NCBI GenBank assembly: GCA_947053545.1
Contig: CAMRSY010000013.1
Span: forward strand, 1 to 39,780
Reading direction: 5' to 3'
DNA: 39,780 nucleotides
Source: an uncultured Clostridia bacterium
Lineage (GTDB): Bacteria; Bacillota; Clostridia; Christensenellales; Borkfalkiaceae
The notes under the pieces are model-generated. The model was not told the origin of the DNA. It ran no database searches and saw nothing but the letters and a program-made list of their open reading frames with translations. Below, piece by piece: positions 24,301 to 32,027 of the stretch (position 1 is its first letter; every line of letters starts with the position of its first letter). The position numbers were made by a program, and so were the translations under genes.

Positions 24301-24355
24301 GTCGAACGTAAAAAAGGCCGACGAACAGAAAGATAAAAAGAAAATTGTAAGATAA
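21329..24355 (+). CDS. CtpE-like cation-transporting P-type ATPase with long disordered N-terminus
   Basis: A 1008-aa membrane pump. Residues 1-165 are low-complexity Ala/Glu/Lys/Pro and probably disordered. The P-type core follows: actuator TGES (343-346), phosphorylation site DKTGT with D503, hinge TGDGVND (736-742), and about 10 membrane helices. M4 reads GMIPSGMLLLTS, lacking the Glu of the PEGL motif in SERCA-type pumps, as in the CtpE branch. CtpE of mycobacteria has been linked to calcium uptake, so Ca2+ or another divalent cation is a reasonable guess. The core is of normal length; the N-terminal extension is the oddity. It is monocistronic with its own promoter and terminator. Confidence 0.88.
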   Translation: MSKIIYRGKKTASEQPEDESAVKNSASVDVADVDKNVAPEASAKKNAGKEQTEVAAKELTAVKETKPARAKSEKSPSAQKSGEQPKPVRKATVRTKTVKPAPAEEKADAEETVTVEPEDLSVNGGTEDTAVEEIAAAADILTDNDGAEEQADLENEGAETAKQPEETFDKQRIIKYFKRHPKMSINTKVDRFTPELSCGLSPEQVETRFKQYLFNDTNKKYSKSYASIFIGNICTFFNLLCLIAFIALLLAGMKGITNYLVIVITAANIGIGIIQEIRSKLAIDKLSILATSTTKVLRDGEISEIPTSEVVLDDIIIMELGNQVPADCILADGNVEVNESLLTGESVSVKKSAGDVLYAGSFIASGNGKCRVDKVGKETFIEKLTAKAKKYKRPNSELINSMQMIIKAVSIVIFPVAIGVFLVTRASNAVEGVAVSAWLLSLKDSLAMAKTCSVVIGMIPSGMLLLTSVALAVGVIRLSKNHTLVRDLYSLEMLARVNVLCLDKTGTITDGRMKVNDAVILNTVGEYSLTDIMGSMLAALDDNNQTSIALYNHFGHSDVLSPTAKIPFSSKRKLSAVSFADVGTFVMGAPEFVLKPLPAKVERIVKQYAQMGLRVIVLAHSSTPIVGDKLPAILKPVAIISIADNIREDAIDTIKWFKENDVQVKVISGDNPITVSEVAKRAGIENADKFISLEGLNEKEVENVANKYTVFGRVTPEQKAILVRSIKTEGNTVAMTGDGVNDILALKEADCAISVASGSEAARNVSHLVLMDNNFGNMPKVVAEGRRVINNIKNSASLYLMKTLFTATLAVLFIILREPYLFVPSNMLLLEVLIIGAPSFFLALQPNNSRVEGKFITHVMSRSISGAVVMVACVMSMYLVCRYGGSEFTGFQTAMCMMALTFSGLVMLFRVCQPFNGYRLVLYVMMVTLSVLALILPKIGDLHIANALCLGWSSLEWNYAKVLIVVVAIEAAFPLSSSLIKIMQILMPSSTSNVKKADEQKDKKKIVR

Positions 24356-24377
24356 AGAATTATACGGCTTAATTTGT

Positions 24378-24407
24378 ATCCCCCGCGAATAACGCGGGGG
24401 ATTTTTA
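24378..24407 (+). terminator. P-type ATPase terminator
   Basis: A 10-bp stem (ATCCCCCGCG with CGCGGGGGAT) and AATAA loop, followed by TTTTATTGTT, 22 nt after the stop codon. Confidence 0.92.
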
Positions 24408-24415
24408 TTGTTAAA

Positions 24416-24443
24416 AGCCCCGCGGCTTTATCGCCGCGGGGCT
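24416..24443 (-). terminator. gyrA terminator
   Basis: An 11-bp perfect stem (AGCCCCGCGGC with its complement) with a 6-nt loop. On the minus strand TTTTAACAATAAAAA follows. It is paired with the ATPase terminator, insulating two convergent units. Confidence 0.85.
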
Positions 24444-24471
24444 TGCGTTTATTCATAAATTTTTCGTTATA

Positions 24472-27012
24472 TTACTCTTCGCCGCCGTCCGCTTCTTCCG
24501 GAACGTCTGCCGCGCTTTCTTCGGGAGCCTGTGTTTCCGCCTCGTCGTCGCGTTCGGTTAAAGCCAACGTAGCAACAACGCCGTCTTTCAAGCGCATTAA
24601 CCTTACCCCGCGTGAAGCCCTTCCGAAACGGGAAATATCCGAACAGTGCATACGTATTATTGTTCCAGCGTCGGAAATTATCATAGCGTCGTCTTCGTCG
24701 GTAACTTGTTTAACGGCAACCAGAGCGCCCGTAAGCTCGTTAAACGTGCCCGCCTTTATACCTTTGCCCGCACGCCCCTGTGAACGGTAATTAGAAGGGT
24801 CGGTACGTTTGCCGTAGCCGTTTTCGCTTACCGTAAGTACGTCCTTTTCCTTATCGACCACAAGCATATCCACAAGCCTGTCGTCACCTGAAAGCTTCAT
24901 AGCGCGAACGCCGGCAGTGTCTCTGCCCATCGCTCTTACGTCTTCCTGATTAAACGTTATGCACTTGCCGCCGCGGCTGGCAACCATCACGTCGTCGCCT
25001 TCCGAACAGTACTGTACGGAAATGAGACTGTCGCCGTCGTTTAATTTTATTGCAATTTTGCCGTTGCGGTTTATGCTTGCAAACTGTGAAATATCCGTCT
25101 TTTTAATCATACCTTTTTTGGTAGCAAAACAGATAAACTGTTTTTCGGCATTAAACGGCAGCATCGTTTCTATTTTCTCATCCTGCGATATCTGCACTAT
25201 ATTAACTATAGCTCTGCCGCGTGCCGTGCGCGCCGCTTCGGGTATATGATATCCCTTGATAGAATAAACTCTGCCCAGATTAGAAAACAGCAATATGTCG
25301 TCGTGCGTGGAACATACGAACATATTTTCAACGAAATCTTCTTCCTTGGGGCGGTGCGCTGTTATGCCCATGCCGCCGCGGTGCTGAGCTTTGTATTCGC
25401 CTACGGGAAGACGTTTTACATAGCCAGTATGAGTAAGCGAAATTACAACCTGCTCTTCGGGAATTAAATCCGCATCGTCTATGTCGCCGAAATCAACGGC
25501 TATTTCCGTTCTTCTTACCGAAGGATACTTACGTTTGATTTCAAGCAGGTCGGTCCTGATTATTTCGTACACTCTGCTTTCGTTTGCCAGTATATCTTTA
25601 AAGTCGGCAATCGCTTTTTCAAGTTCGTCCAATTCCGCTGAAATTTTATCTACCTCGAGGTGGGAAATACGGTAAAGCCTTAATTCCGCAACAGCGGTTG
25701 CCTGTTTAACGTCAAGCTCGAAACGGTTGGTAAGCTTGGTTACGCAGTCGTTTTTATCCACCGCGTTGCGGCACACCTCTACAACCTCGTCAATCGAAGC
25801 CTGAGCTATAACAAGTCCGCGCAGTATGTGCGCACGCTCCTCAGTCTTCTGTAAGTCGTAACGCGTTCTTCTGCGTATAACCTCTTTCTGATGCTCTAAG
25901 TAATAATAAATGAAATCCTTTAAATTACAGATTTTCGGAGTGCCGTCTACAAGCGCCAGCATTATAAGTCCGTCCGATATCTGCAGATTGGTATGCTTAT
26001 ACAACAGGTTTAAAACGACCTGAGCGTTTGCGTCTTTCTTAATTTCGATAACGATACGCATACCGTCGCGGTCGGATTCTTCTCGTATGTCTGAAATGCC
26101 TTCCACGCGTTTGTCTTTAACAAGGTTGGCCATTGTTTCTATAAGCTTTGCCTTGTTTACCTGATAGGGAATTTCGGTTACTATTATTCTTTGACGCGTT
26201 TGATTGCCGCTTTGGTAATCTTCAATTTCGCAGCGTGAACGGATGACTATGCTGCCGCGACCCGTCTTATATGCTTTGCGTATGCCGCCGCGCCCCATAA
26301 TAAGCGCGCCGGTAGGAAAATCGGGCGCAGGAATGTATTCCATAAGTTCGTCGACGTCGATTTCGGGATTGTCTATCACCGCGCAAACGCCGTCTATAAC
26401 CTCGCCCAGATTGTGCGGCGGTATATTTGTCGCCATACCTACCGCAATGCCGTCCGAACCGTTTACAAGCATATTGGGAAAGCGCGAAGGCAAAACCGTA
26501 GGCTGCATTCCCGTATCGTCGAACGTGGGATAGAAATCGACTGTCTCTTTATCGAGGTCGCGCAACATTTCCGAAGATATTTTGGAAAGTCTGGCTTCGG
26601 TATATCTCATTGCAGCCGCAGGGTCGCCGTCTACCGAGCCGAAATTGCCGTGCCCTTCGACCAGCGGCATATTAATTGTGAAATCCTGCGCCAAACGTAC
26701 AAGCGCGTCGTAAACCGAGCTGTCGCCGTGCGGATGATATTTACCAAGGCAATCGCCGACTATACGGGCGCATTTTCTGAACGCCTTGTCGTTGTACAAC
26801 CCCAAATCGTGCATAGAATATAAAATTCTGCGGTGTACGGGCTTTAAGCCGTCCCTTATGTCGGGAATTGCGCGCGACACGTTAACTGCCATAGCGTAGG
26901 CGATAAACGATTTTTTAAGCTCTTCGTCAACCTCAACCTCGAGCAGCTTGGTCATTGCAAGCGTTTTAACAAACTCTTCGGTTAATTCGGGGCTGGTCTG
27001 TTTTTTAGCCAT
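24472..27012 (-). CDS. gyrA: DNA gyrase subunit A
   Basis: The 846-aa subunit breaks and rejoins DNA in gyrase (A2B2). The catalytic Tyr is Y137 in [11 protein letters not shown]. The quinolone region reads [19 protein letters not shown] (91-109); the positions equivalent to E. coli S83 and D87 are S98 and D102, the susceptible form. The C-terminal beta-pinwheel begins near 520 and holds a GyrA-box-like QHRGGMG at about 543-549. That departs from the usual Q(R/K)RGG(R/K)G by losing two basic residues. The tail is acidic. It follows gyrB by 15 nt in the same transcript. Confidence 0.96.
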   Translation of the reverse strand: MAKKQTSPELTEEFVKTLAMTKLLEVEVDEELKKSFIAYAMAVNVSRAIPDIRDGLKPVHRRILYSMHDLGLYNDKAFRKCARIVGDCLGKYHPHGDSSVYDALVRLAQDFTINMPLVEGHGNFGSVDGDPAAAMRYTEARLSKISSEMLRDLDKETVDFYPTFDDTGMQPTVLPSRFPNMLVNGSDGIAVGMATNIPPHNLGEVIDGVCAVIDNPEIDVDELMEYIPAPDFPTGALIMGRGGIRKAYKTGRGSIVIRSRCEIEDYQSGNQTRQRIIVTEIPYQVNKAKLIETMANLVKDKRVEGISDIREESDRDGMRIVIEIKKDANAQVVLNLLYKHTNLQISDGLIMLALVDGTPKICNLKDFIYYYLEHQKEVIRRRTRYDLQKTEERAHILRGLVIAQASIDEVVEVCRNAVDKNDCVTKLTNRFELDVKQATAVAELRLYRISHLEVDKISAELDELEKAIADFKDILANESRVYEIIRTDLLEIKRKYPSVRRTEIAVDFGDIDDADLIPEEQVVISLTHTGYVKRLPVGEYKAQHRGGMGITAHRPKEEDFVENMFVCSTHDDILLFSNLGRVYSIKGYHIPEAARTARGRAIVNIVQISQDEKIETMLPFNAEKQFICFATKKGMIKKTDISQFASINRNGKIAIKLNDGDSLISVQYCSEGDDVMVASRGGKCITFNQEDVRAMGRDTAGVRAMKLSGDDRLVDMLVVDKEKDVLTVSENGYGKRTDPSNYRSQGRAGKGIKAGTFNELTGALVAVKQVTDEDDAMIISDAGTIIRMHCSDISRFGRASRGVRLMRLKDGVVATLALTERDDEAETQAPEESAADVPEEADGGEE

Positions 27013-27027
27013 AATCTTTTTTCTCCC

Positions 27028-28956
27028 TTAAATATCCAGCTCGGCAACGAGCTTTGCGTTGTCCTCTATAAACTGCCTTCTTAGTTCGGGCTGTTCACCC
27101 ATTAAAAGCGCGAACATTTTGTCCGCCTCTACCGCGTCTTCAACGTTAATCCGTACAAGCGTGCGTTTTGCGGGGTCCATAGTCGTTTCCCAAAGCTGTT
27201 CCTTATTCATTTCGCCGAGACCCTTATAACGCTGCAAGTCGAACTTGCCGTCGGGATGCTCTTCCCTAAACTTAGTCAAAGCCGCGTCGTCGTAAAGATA
27301 AGTGTCCTCGATGCCCTTACCGCTTACTTTGTATAAGGGAGGCTGCGCCGCGTAAACGTGCCCGTTTTCAACCAAAGGGCGCATATAGCGGAAAAAGAAA
27401 GTTAAAAGCAATATTCTTATATGCGAGCCGTCAACGTCGGCGTCGGTCATAATGATAATGCGGTCGTAACGGAGCTTGCTTTCGTCGAAATTTTCCTGTA
27501 TGCCGCAACCGAACGCGGTTATCATAGCCTTAATTTCTTCGTTTTCCAAAACGCGGTTAATGCGCACTTTTTCAACGTTTAAAATTTTGCCGCGGAGGGG
27601 CAATATAGCCTGAAAACGCCTGTCGCGTCCCTGCTTTGCCGTGCCGCCTGCCGAATCGCCCTCGACGATATAAATTTCGCACAGCTCCGAACGCTTGTCA
27701 GAGCAGTCAGCAAGTTTACCGGGGAGCTTCGTACTCTCTAAAACACCTTTCCTTCTCGTTTCCTCGCGGGCGAGCCTTGCAGCGTCGCGCGCGCGCTGAG
27801 CCGTTATACAGCGCATTACAAGCTCGCGCGTTTGGGCGGGATGCTCCTCTAAATAAGTGCCGAATTTATCTACAACCGCCTTTTGTACGAAACCGCGCAC
27901 ATAAGTTGAACAAAGTTTGCTCTTTGTCTGGCTTTCGTACTGAGCGTCGGCAATCTTTACCGAAACAACCGCCGTTATACCCTCGCGCACGTCGTCGCCG
28001 GAAAGCTTGTCGCTATCCTTTAAGATGTTAAGCCTGTGGCCGGCGTCGTTTATAACTTTGGTAAGCGCCGCTTTAAATCCGTCAAGATGGGTGCCTCCGT
28101 CCGGCTGGCGTATGTTGTTTGAGAAGGGGAAAATCTGTTCGGAATAGCCGTCGTTATACTGAATGGCCACCTCTAAAAACTTGTCGTCGCCCTCGCTTTC
28201 TTCAAAATATACCGGGCTGGCGAAAAGAACGTTTTTCCCCTCGTTTATATCCTGTATAAAATGTACGACGCCGCCCTCGTAACAGAACGTGTCGGTGCGC
28301 TCTTTTTCGCCGCGGTAATCGGTTAGGGTTAACGTTAAACCCTTGTTTAAATAAGACAGTTCGCGCAACAGCGTTTTAAGCGTTTCGTAGTTGAATTCGA
28401 TTGTTTCGAACATAGTAGGGTCGGGATGGAAACAGATAGACGTGCCCGTTAAATCGGTGTCCTCTACTATTTTCAAAGGCTCTTCGGGAACGCCTTCGTG
28501 GTATACCTGACGGAATTTGTGTCCGCGCTGGCACACCTCGGCGATAAGCGTATCGGAAAGAGCGTTTACGCATGAAACGCCCACGCCGTGTAATCCCGAC
28601 GATATTTTGTATCCGCCCGCCTTGTTGCCGCCGCCGAATTTACCGCCGGCATTTAAATTGGTAAGCGCAAGTTCGACGCCCGAAATTCCCTCTTCCTCGT
28701 TTATACCGGTAGGAATGCCCCTGCCGTTGTCTTTAACCGTACAGTAGCCTTCGGCGGAAATCGTAACCTCGATTTTGTCGCAGTAACCTGCAAGGGCTTC
28801 GTCTATCGAATTATCGATAACCTCCCTTACAAGGCAGTGCAATCCCTTTTCGTCGGTAGGTCCGATATACATTCCGGGGTGCTCCCTTACGGGCTCTAAC
28901 CCCTTAAGCGCTTTTAAACTGTTTGCGTCGTAGTCCGAACGTATTTTTTCGGGCAT
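27028..28956 (-). CDS. gyrB: DNA gyrase subunit B
   Basis: The 642-aa ATPase subunit of gyrase. GHKL ATPase motifs are present: EVIDNSIDEALAG near the N-terminus, DNGRGIPTG, and GLHGVGVSCVNALS. The TOPRIM metal site is EGDSAGGTAKQGRDRRFQA plus the Asp pair in MTDADVDGSHI. The C-terminal domain ends with the conserved RYKGLGEMN and an LRRQFIEDNA segment. An adjoining gyrA and the length near 640 support gyrase rather than topoisomerase IV. A GAGGTG SD precedes the ATG. Confidence 0.96.
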   Translation of the reverse strand: MPEKIRSDYDANSLKALKGLEPVREHPGMYIGPTDEKGLHCLVREVIDNSIDEALAGYCDKIEVTISAEGYCTVKDNGRGIPTGINEEEGISGVELALTNLNAGGKFGGGNKAGGYKISSGLHGVGVSCVNALSDTLIAEVCQRGHKFRQVYHEGVPEEPLKIVEDTDLTGTSICFHPDPTMFETIEFNYETLKTLLRELSYLNKGLTLTLTDYRGEKERTDTFCYEGGVVHFIQDINEGKNVLFASPVYFEESEGDDKFLEVAIQYNDGYSEQIFPFSNNIRQPDGGTHLDGFKAALTKVINDAGHRLNILKDSDKLSGDDVREGITAVVSVKIADAQYESQTKSKLCSTYVRGFVQKAVVDKFGTYLEEHPAQTRELVMRCITAQRARDAARLAREETRRKGVLESTKLPGKLADCSDKRSELCEIYIVEGDSAGGTAKQGRDRRFQAILPLRGKILNVEKVRINRVLENEEIKAMITAFGCGIQENFDESKLRYDRIIIMTDADVDGSHIRILLLTFFFRYMRPLVENGHVYAAQPPLYKVSGKGIEDTYLYDDAALTKFREEHPDGKFDLQRYKGLGEMNKEQLWETTMDPAKRTLVRINVEDAVEADKMFALLMGEQPELRRQFIEDNAKLVAELDI

Positions 28957-28995
28957 AAATTCACCTCTCGACCTATATATTAAAACTTACTTTCC

Positions 28996-29015
28996 GCAAT
29001 GTTTTGCATGCGGAT
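28996..29015 (-). promoter_or_regulatory. gyrBA leader hairpin
   Basis: CCGCA (29013-29009 on the minus strand) and TGCGG (28998-28994 region) can form a 5-bp stem with a 10-nt loop in the mRNA leader between promoter and SD. It has no T-tract, so it is not a terminator. The role is unknown. Confidence 0.25.
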
Positions 29016-29029
29016 TTTGCGTTTTATTT

Positions 29030-29058
29030 ATTATACCATATTATTAGAAATAAGGCAA
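29030..29058 (-). promoter_or_regulatory. gyrBA promoter
   Basis: TTGCCT (29058-29053), 17 bp, TATAAT (29035-29030) on the minus strand. The leader to the gyrB ATG is about 65 nt. Supercoiling-sensitive control, known for gyr genes elsewhere, cannot be read directly here. Confidence 0.72.
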
Positions 29059-29157
29059 ATATTTTAAGTATTTTAAGGGGGTATTTTATGTAAAATAAAG
29101 TTGATTTTTAACCGTTAAACGCACATAAAACGCCCCTGCGTTTCATATACTGTTTTT

Positions 29158-29313
29158 ATGGACAAATGCAAAAATTCAGACAAAATTTTAAGTTGGACGG
29201 AAGGCGAAATTTACGAGTGCGAAAGCTGCGGAAACCACGTTTGCAAGGAGTGCGCCCTGCGCTGGAAATACGTTTGCCCCAACTGCTTCGGCAGGCTTTG
29301 GCGGATAAGCTGA
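29158..29313 (+). CDS. 51-aa mini-protein with three CxxC motifs (zinc-binding-like)
   Basis: The protein is Cys-rich: C4, then C21-x2-C24, C29-x2-C32 and C40-x2-C43, with H27 between the first pairs, an arrangement like a treble-clef or small RING/zinc-ribbon that would bind one or two metal ions. Trp and Arg at the C-terminus (RLWRIS) could contact a partner. TATACT ends 6 nt before the ATG, and there is no SD, so translation would be leaderless; the -35 is poor. It stands alone between the divergent gyrBA promoter and a terminator. The regular motif spacing argues that it is real; its function is unknown. Confidence 0.6.
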   Translation: MDKCKNSDKILSWTEGEIYECESCGNHVCKECALRWKYVCPNCFGRLWRIS

Positions 29314-29358
29314 TTTAACTGCTTAAGCCTTAAATTATATTTATAAAAAGAAAACGCA

Positions 29359-29385
29359 CCCCGCACGAAATATTTACATGCGGGG
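29359..29385. terminator. bidirectional terminator between the mini-protein and the protease operon
   Basis: CCCCGCA pairs with TGCGGGG (7 bp, 13-nt loop). On the minus strand TGCGTTTTCTTTTTATAAAT follows, a good tract for the operon ending at 29440; on the plus strand CATAATTTTATAG is weaker. Confidence 0.7.
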
Positions 29386-29439
29386 CATAATTTTATAGAT
29401 AATTTTATTTTTTATATTTTTTTCGCGGTCGCGCCAAGC

Positions 29440-30402
29440 TTAGTTATTTTCCCCGTGCTTAATATCGGCTTCGCCTTGTAAAGCTGCGGCTTCTTCAAAA
29501 GGCGCGTCGTCCGCGTCGGAATTTTCGGATAATTTTTCCGAATTGTTTTCTTTTGCCGCACCGTCTAAATTAGCGGGATTTACCTCTGCGGTTGACGCTT
29601 CCTCCTCGTCGTAGTCGGCGCGTTTGTTATAACTGCCCGAATATTCGCTTGGAAGATAACGAATAAGCTGTTTATAACGCATAAAATATTTATACGCCGT
29701 GCTGTCGTCGCCCTTAGCCAGATAATATTCGTATCTCAGTTGTGTTAAAATTATAAAATTAATGTCGTCTTCCTGTATCTGCGGTACGTCCAAAAGCCAG
29801 CTTTCTTCAATTTCCCGCAATAAAAATCCGCTGTTTACTTTACCCTGTATTTTAAGCACGGCAAACATTACCTGCGAAGAAGGACTGCCAGAAAGGGCTT
29901 CACATATAACCAGCCCGTCTGTTTTTCCGCTTCCGTATTCAAGCGGTACAGCGTTGATTACAAACGAATAAAAAGCGTACGGCAATCCCAGCGCCAACAG
30001 CGCAGGAACGGACGGAACAACCAGCGCAATTATTCCTAACGCAATTATTAGCAAATCGAAAAGCAGACCCGCCGCCGCGGTGATAACAAAGCGCAGGCGC
30101 ATTGCCTTTACGCCCTTTGGATACATTTCCACCGACGAGCTTTTAAATATGCGGATTTTTGGCGGCTTTACGCCCATAGAGCAAATTGCGCCCGCAAGAA
30201 AGTGCGCTCCCTCGTGGATTATTTCGTCGATAAACGCGCCCAGAACAATTAAAATGCAATAAACGGGTATCAGGGCGTACAGTTCGCTGTTCTGCCCGAT
30301 TTTCACCTGCGTGCAAAAAACGTAACCGCCCCAACCCGCAAGAGCCGCGCTTAATACTGCCGCGGCAACCGTTATTACGGTAGATAAAACTTTTTTATCC
30401 AT
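29440..30402 (-). CDS. M50-type (site-2-protease-like) membrane metalloprotease
   Basis: A 320-aa membrane protein with four to five helices in the first 160 residues. The zinc motif HEGAH (H63, E64, H67) matches HExxH inside a membrane segment, and a later N150...TDG (D162, G163) matches the second metal-ligand region of M50 proteases. The C-terminal 150 residues are soluble, with a helical, TPR-like part (about 215-255), then a long acidic disordered tail. M50 enzymes cleave membrane proteins in regulated intramembrane proteolysis; the target is unknown. It is last in an operon after the ABC-F gene, 26 nt away, with a GGGGGG SD. Confidence 0.8.
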   Translation of the reverse strand: MDKKVLSTVITVAAAVLSAALAGWGGYVFCTQVKIGQNSELYALIPVYCILIVLGAFIDEIIHEGAHFLAGAICSMGVKPPKIRIFKSSSVEMYPKGVKAMRLRFVITAAAGLLFDLLIIALGIIALVVPSVPALLALGLPYAFYSFVINAVPLEYGSGKTDGLVICEALSGSPSSQVMFAVLKIQGKVNSGFLLREIEESWLLDVPQIQEDDINFIILTQLRYEYYLAKGDDSTAYKYFMRYKQLIRYLPSEYSGSYNKRADYDEEEASTAEVNPANLDGAAKENNSEKLSENSDADDAPFEEAAALQGEADIKHGENN

Positions 30403-30428
30403 TGCTTCCCCCCGTACCGCGCCTGTGT

Positions 30429-32006
30429 TTACTTTGTTATAATGTCGATATATTCGTCGTAAGAAACGTTTTTGTCGAATCGTTTCGTTCCGTTTATTTC
30501 GATTATGCGGGTTGCGACGGTATTCATAAGTTCCTGGTCGTGCGAGGTGAACAGCATACAGCCCTTAAAATTTTTCATACCGTTGTTGAGCGCGGTTATG
30601 CTTTCCAAATCCAGATGGTTTGTAGGCTCGTCCATTATCAGGAAATTGCCCCCCTCGAGCATCATTTTTGCAAGCATACACCTGACTTTTTCGCCACCAG
30701 AAAGAACTTTTGCCTGCTTAAGCGCTTCTTCGCCGGAAAATAGCATTCTGCCCAGCCAGCCGCGCAGATACTCTTCGTAATGGTCGGAAGAAAACTGCGA
30801 CAGCCACTGAACAAGCGATAAATCGCACCCCTGAAAATATTCGTTGTTGTTTTCGGGGAAATAGCTTGCCGAAATTGTTTTGCCCCAGCGCACGGTACCC
30901 GCGTCGGGCTGGGCTTTGCCCGTTAAAATATCGTACAGCATAGAAATAGTCGTAGACTTGTCGCTTACAACGCCTATTTTATCTTCGCGCTGAACGGTAA
31001 AAGAAACGTTTTCGAAATATCCTTTTTTGGTTAACCCTTCTACCATTAATATGTCGTTACCGATCTCTTTTTCATATTTGAAATCGATATAAGGGTATTT
31101 ACGCAGCGACGGCTTGAAATCGGAGATGGTAAGTTTTTCCAGCTCCTTTTTTCTGGACGTAGCCTGGCGCGATTTGGACGCGTTGGCGGCAAACCTGGCG
31201 ATAAATTCCTGCAGTTCCTTTGCGCGCTGTTCGTTTTTCTTGTTTATATCCTTTTGCTGGCGCGCCAAAAGCTGGCTGGTTTCGTACCAGAAATCGTAGT
31301 TTCCCAGCATCATATTTATTTTACCGTAATCCACGTCGCAGATATGAGTGCAGACCTTGTTTAAAAAGTGACGGTTATGCGAAACGATTATTACCGTGTT
31401 TTCGAAATCCATCAGATAATCTTCCAGCCAGCGCACCGTCTTTATATCCAAGTTGTTCGTAGGCTCGTCCAACAACAAAATATCGGGATTACCGAACAAC
31501 GCCTGAGCCAACAGTATTTTAACCTTGCGCTTGGCATCGACGTCCGCCATCAACACGTCGTAAAACTCTTCGCCGATGTCTAGCGCGTTTAAAAGCGTTT
31601 GCGCCTCGTATTCGGCGTTCCAGCCGTCGAGTTCGGCAAACTCGGTTTCAAGTTCGCTTGCGCGCACGCCGTCCGCTTCCGAAAAATCTTCCTTAGCGTA
31701 TAGCGCGTCCTTTTCGTCCATAATTTCCACGAGACGTTTATGTCCCAGCATTACGGCGCGCAGCACGGTTACGTTGTCGAACGCGCTCTGGTTTTGCATT
31801 AATACGGACATACGCTCGGTTTTATCCATTATAACCTCGCCCTTGTTAGGCTCGATTTCGCCGCTCAGCACCTTTAAAAACGTAGATTTACCCGCACCGT
31901 TGGCGCCTATTATTCCGTAGCAGTTGCCGCCCGTAAATTTTAAATTTACCTCTTCGAAAAGTTTTTTACTGCCGTACTGCAACGACACGTTGTTTACCTG
32001 TAACAT
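30429..32006 (-). CDS. ABC-F family ATPase (YbiT/YkpA-like)
   Basis: A 525-aa soluble protein with two ABC domains and no membrane part; ABC-F proteins bind the ribosome. Domain 1 has an intact Walker A (GANGAGKS, 34-41) and Walker B (LLLDEP, 177-182) but lacks LSGGQ, with ADVDAKR at 154-160 in its place. Domain 2 has the signature LSGGEK (435-440) and Walker B (LIMDEP) but its Walker A is GVVSDKST (345-352), without the central Gly. In the folded pair one ATP site is therefore complete and the other degenerate on both faces. The charged interdomain linker (about 240-300) is present. The SD (GGAGG) is strong, 21 nt after the ABC exporter gene. Confidence 0.88.
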   Translation of the reverse strand: MLQVNNVSLQYGSKKLFEEVNLKFTGGNCYGIIGANGAGKSTFLKVLSGEIEPNKGEVIMDKTERMSVLMQNQSAFDNVTVLRAVMLGHKRLVEIMDEKDALYAKEDFSEADGVRASELETEFAELDGWNAEYEAQTLLNALDIGEEFYDVLMADVDAKRKVKILLAQALFGNPDILLLDEPTNNLDIKTVRWLEDYLMDFENTVIIVSHNRHFLNKVCTHICDVDYGKINMMLGNYDFWYETSQLLARQQKDINKKNEQRAKELQEFIARFAANASKSRQATSRKKELEKLTISDFKPSLRKYPYIDFKYEKEIGNDILMVEGLTKKGYFENVSFTVQREDKIGVVSDKSTTISMLYDILTGKAQPDAGTVRWGKTISASYFPENNNEYFQGCDLSLVQWLSQFSSDHYEEYLRGWLGRMLFSGEEALKQAKVLSGGEKVRCMLAKMMLEGGNFLIMDEPTNHLDLESITALNNGMKNFKGCMLFTSHDQELMNTVATRIIEINGTKRFDKNVSYDEYIDIITK

Positions 32007-32027
32007 TTATTCCTCCGAATTTTTTAC

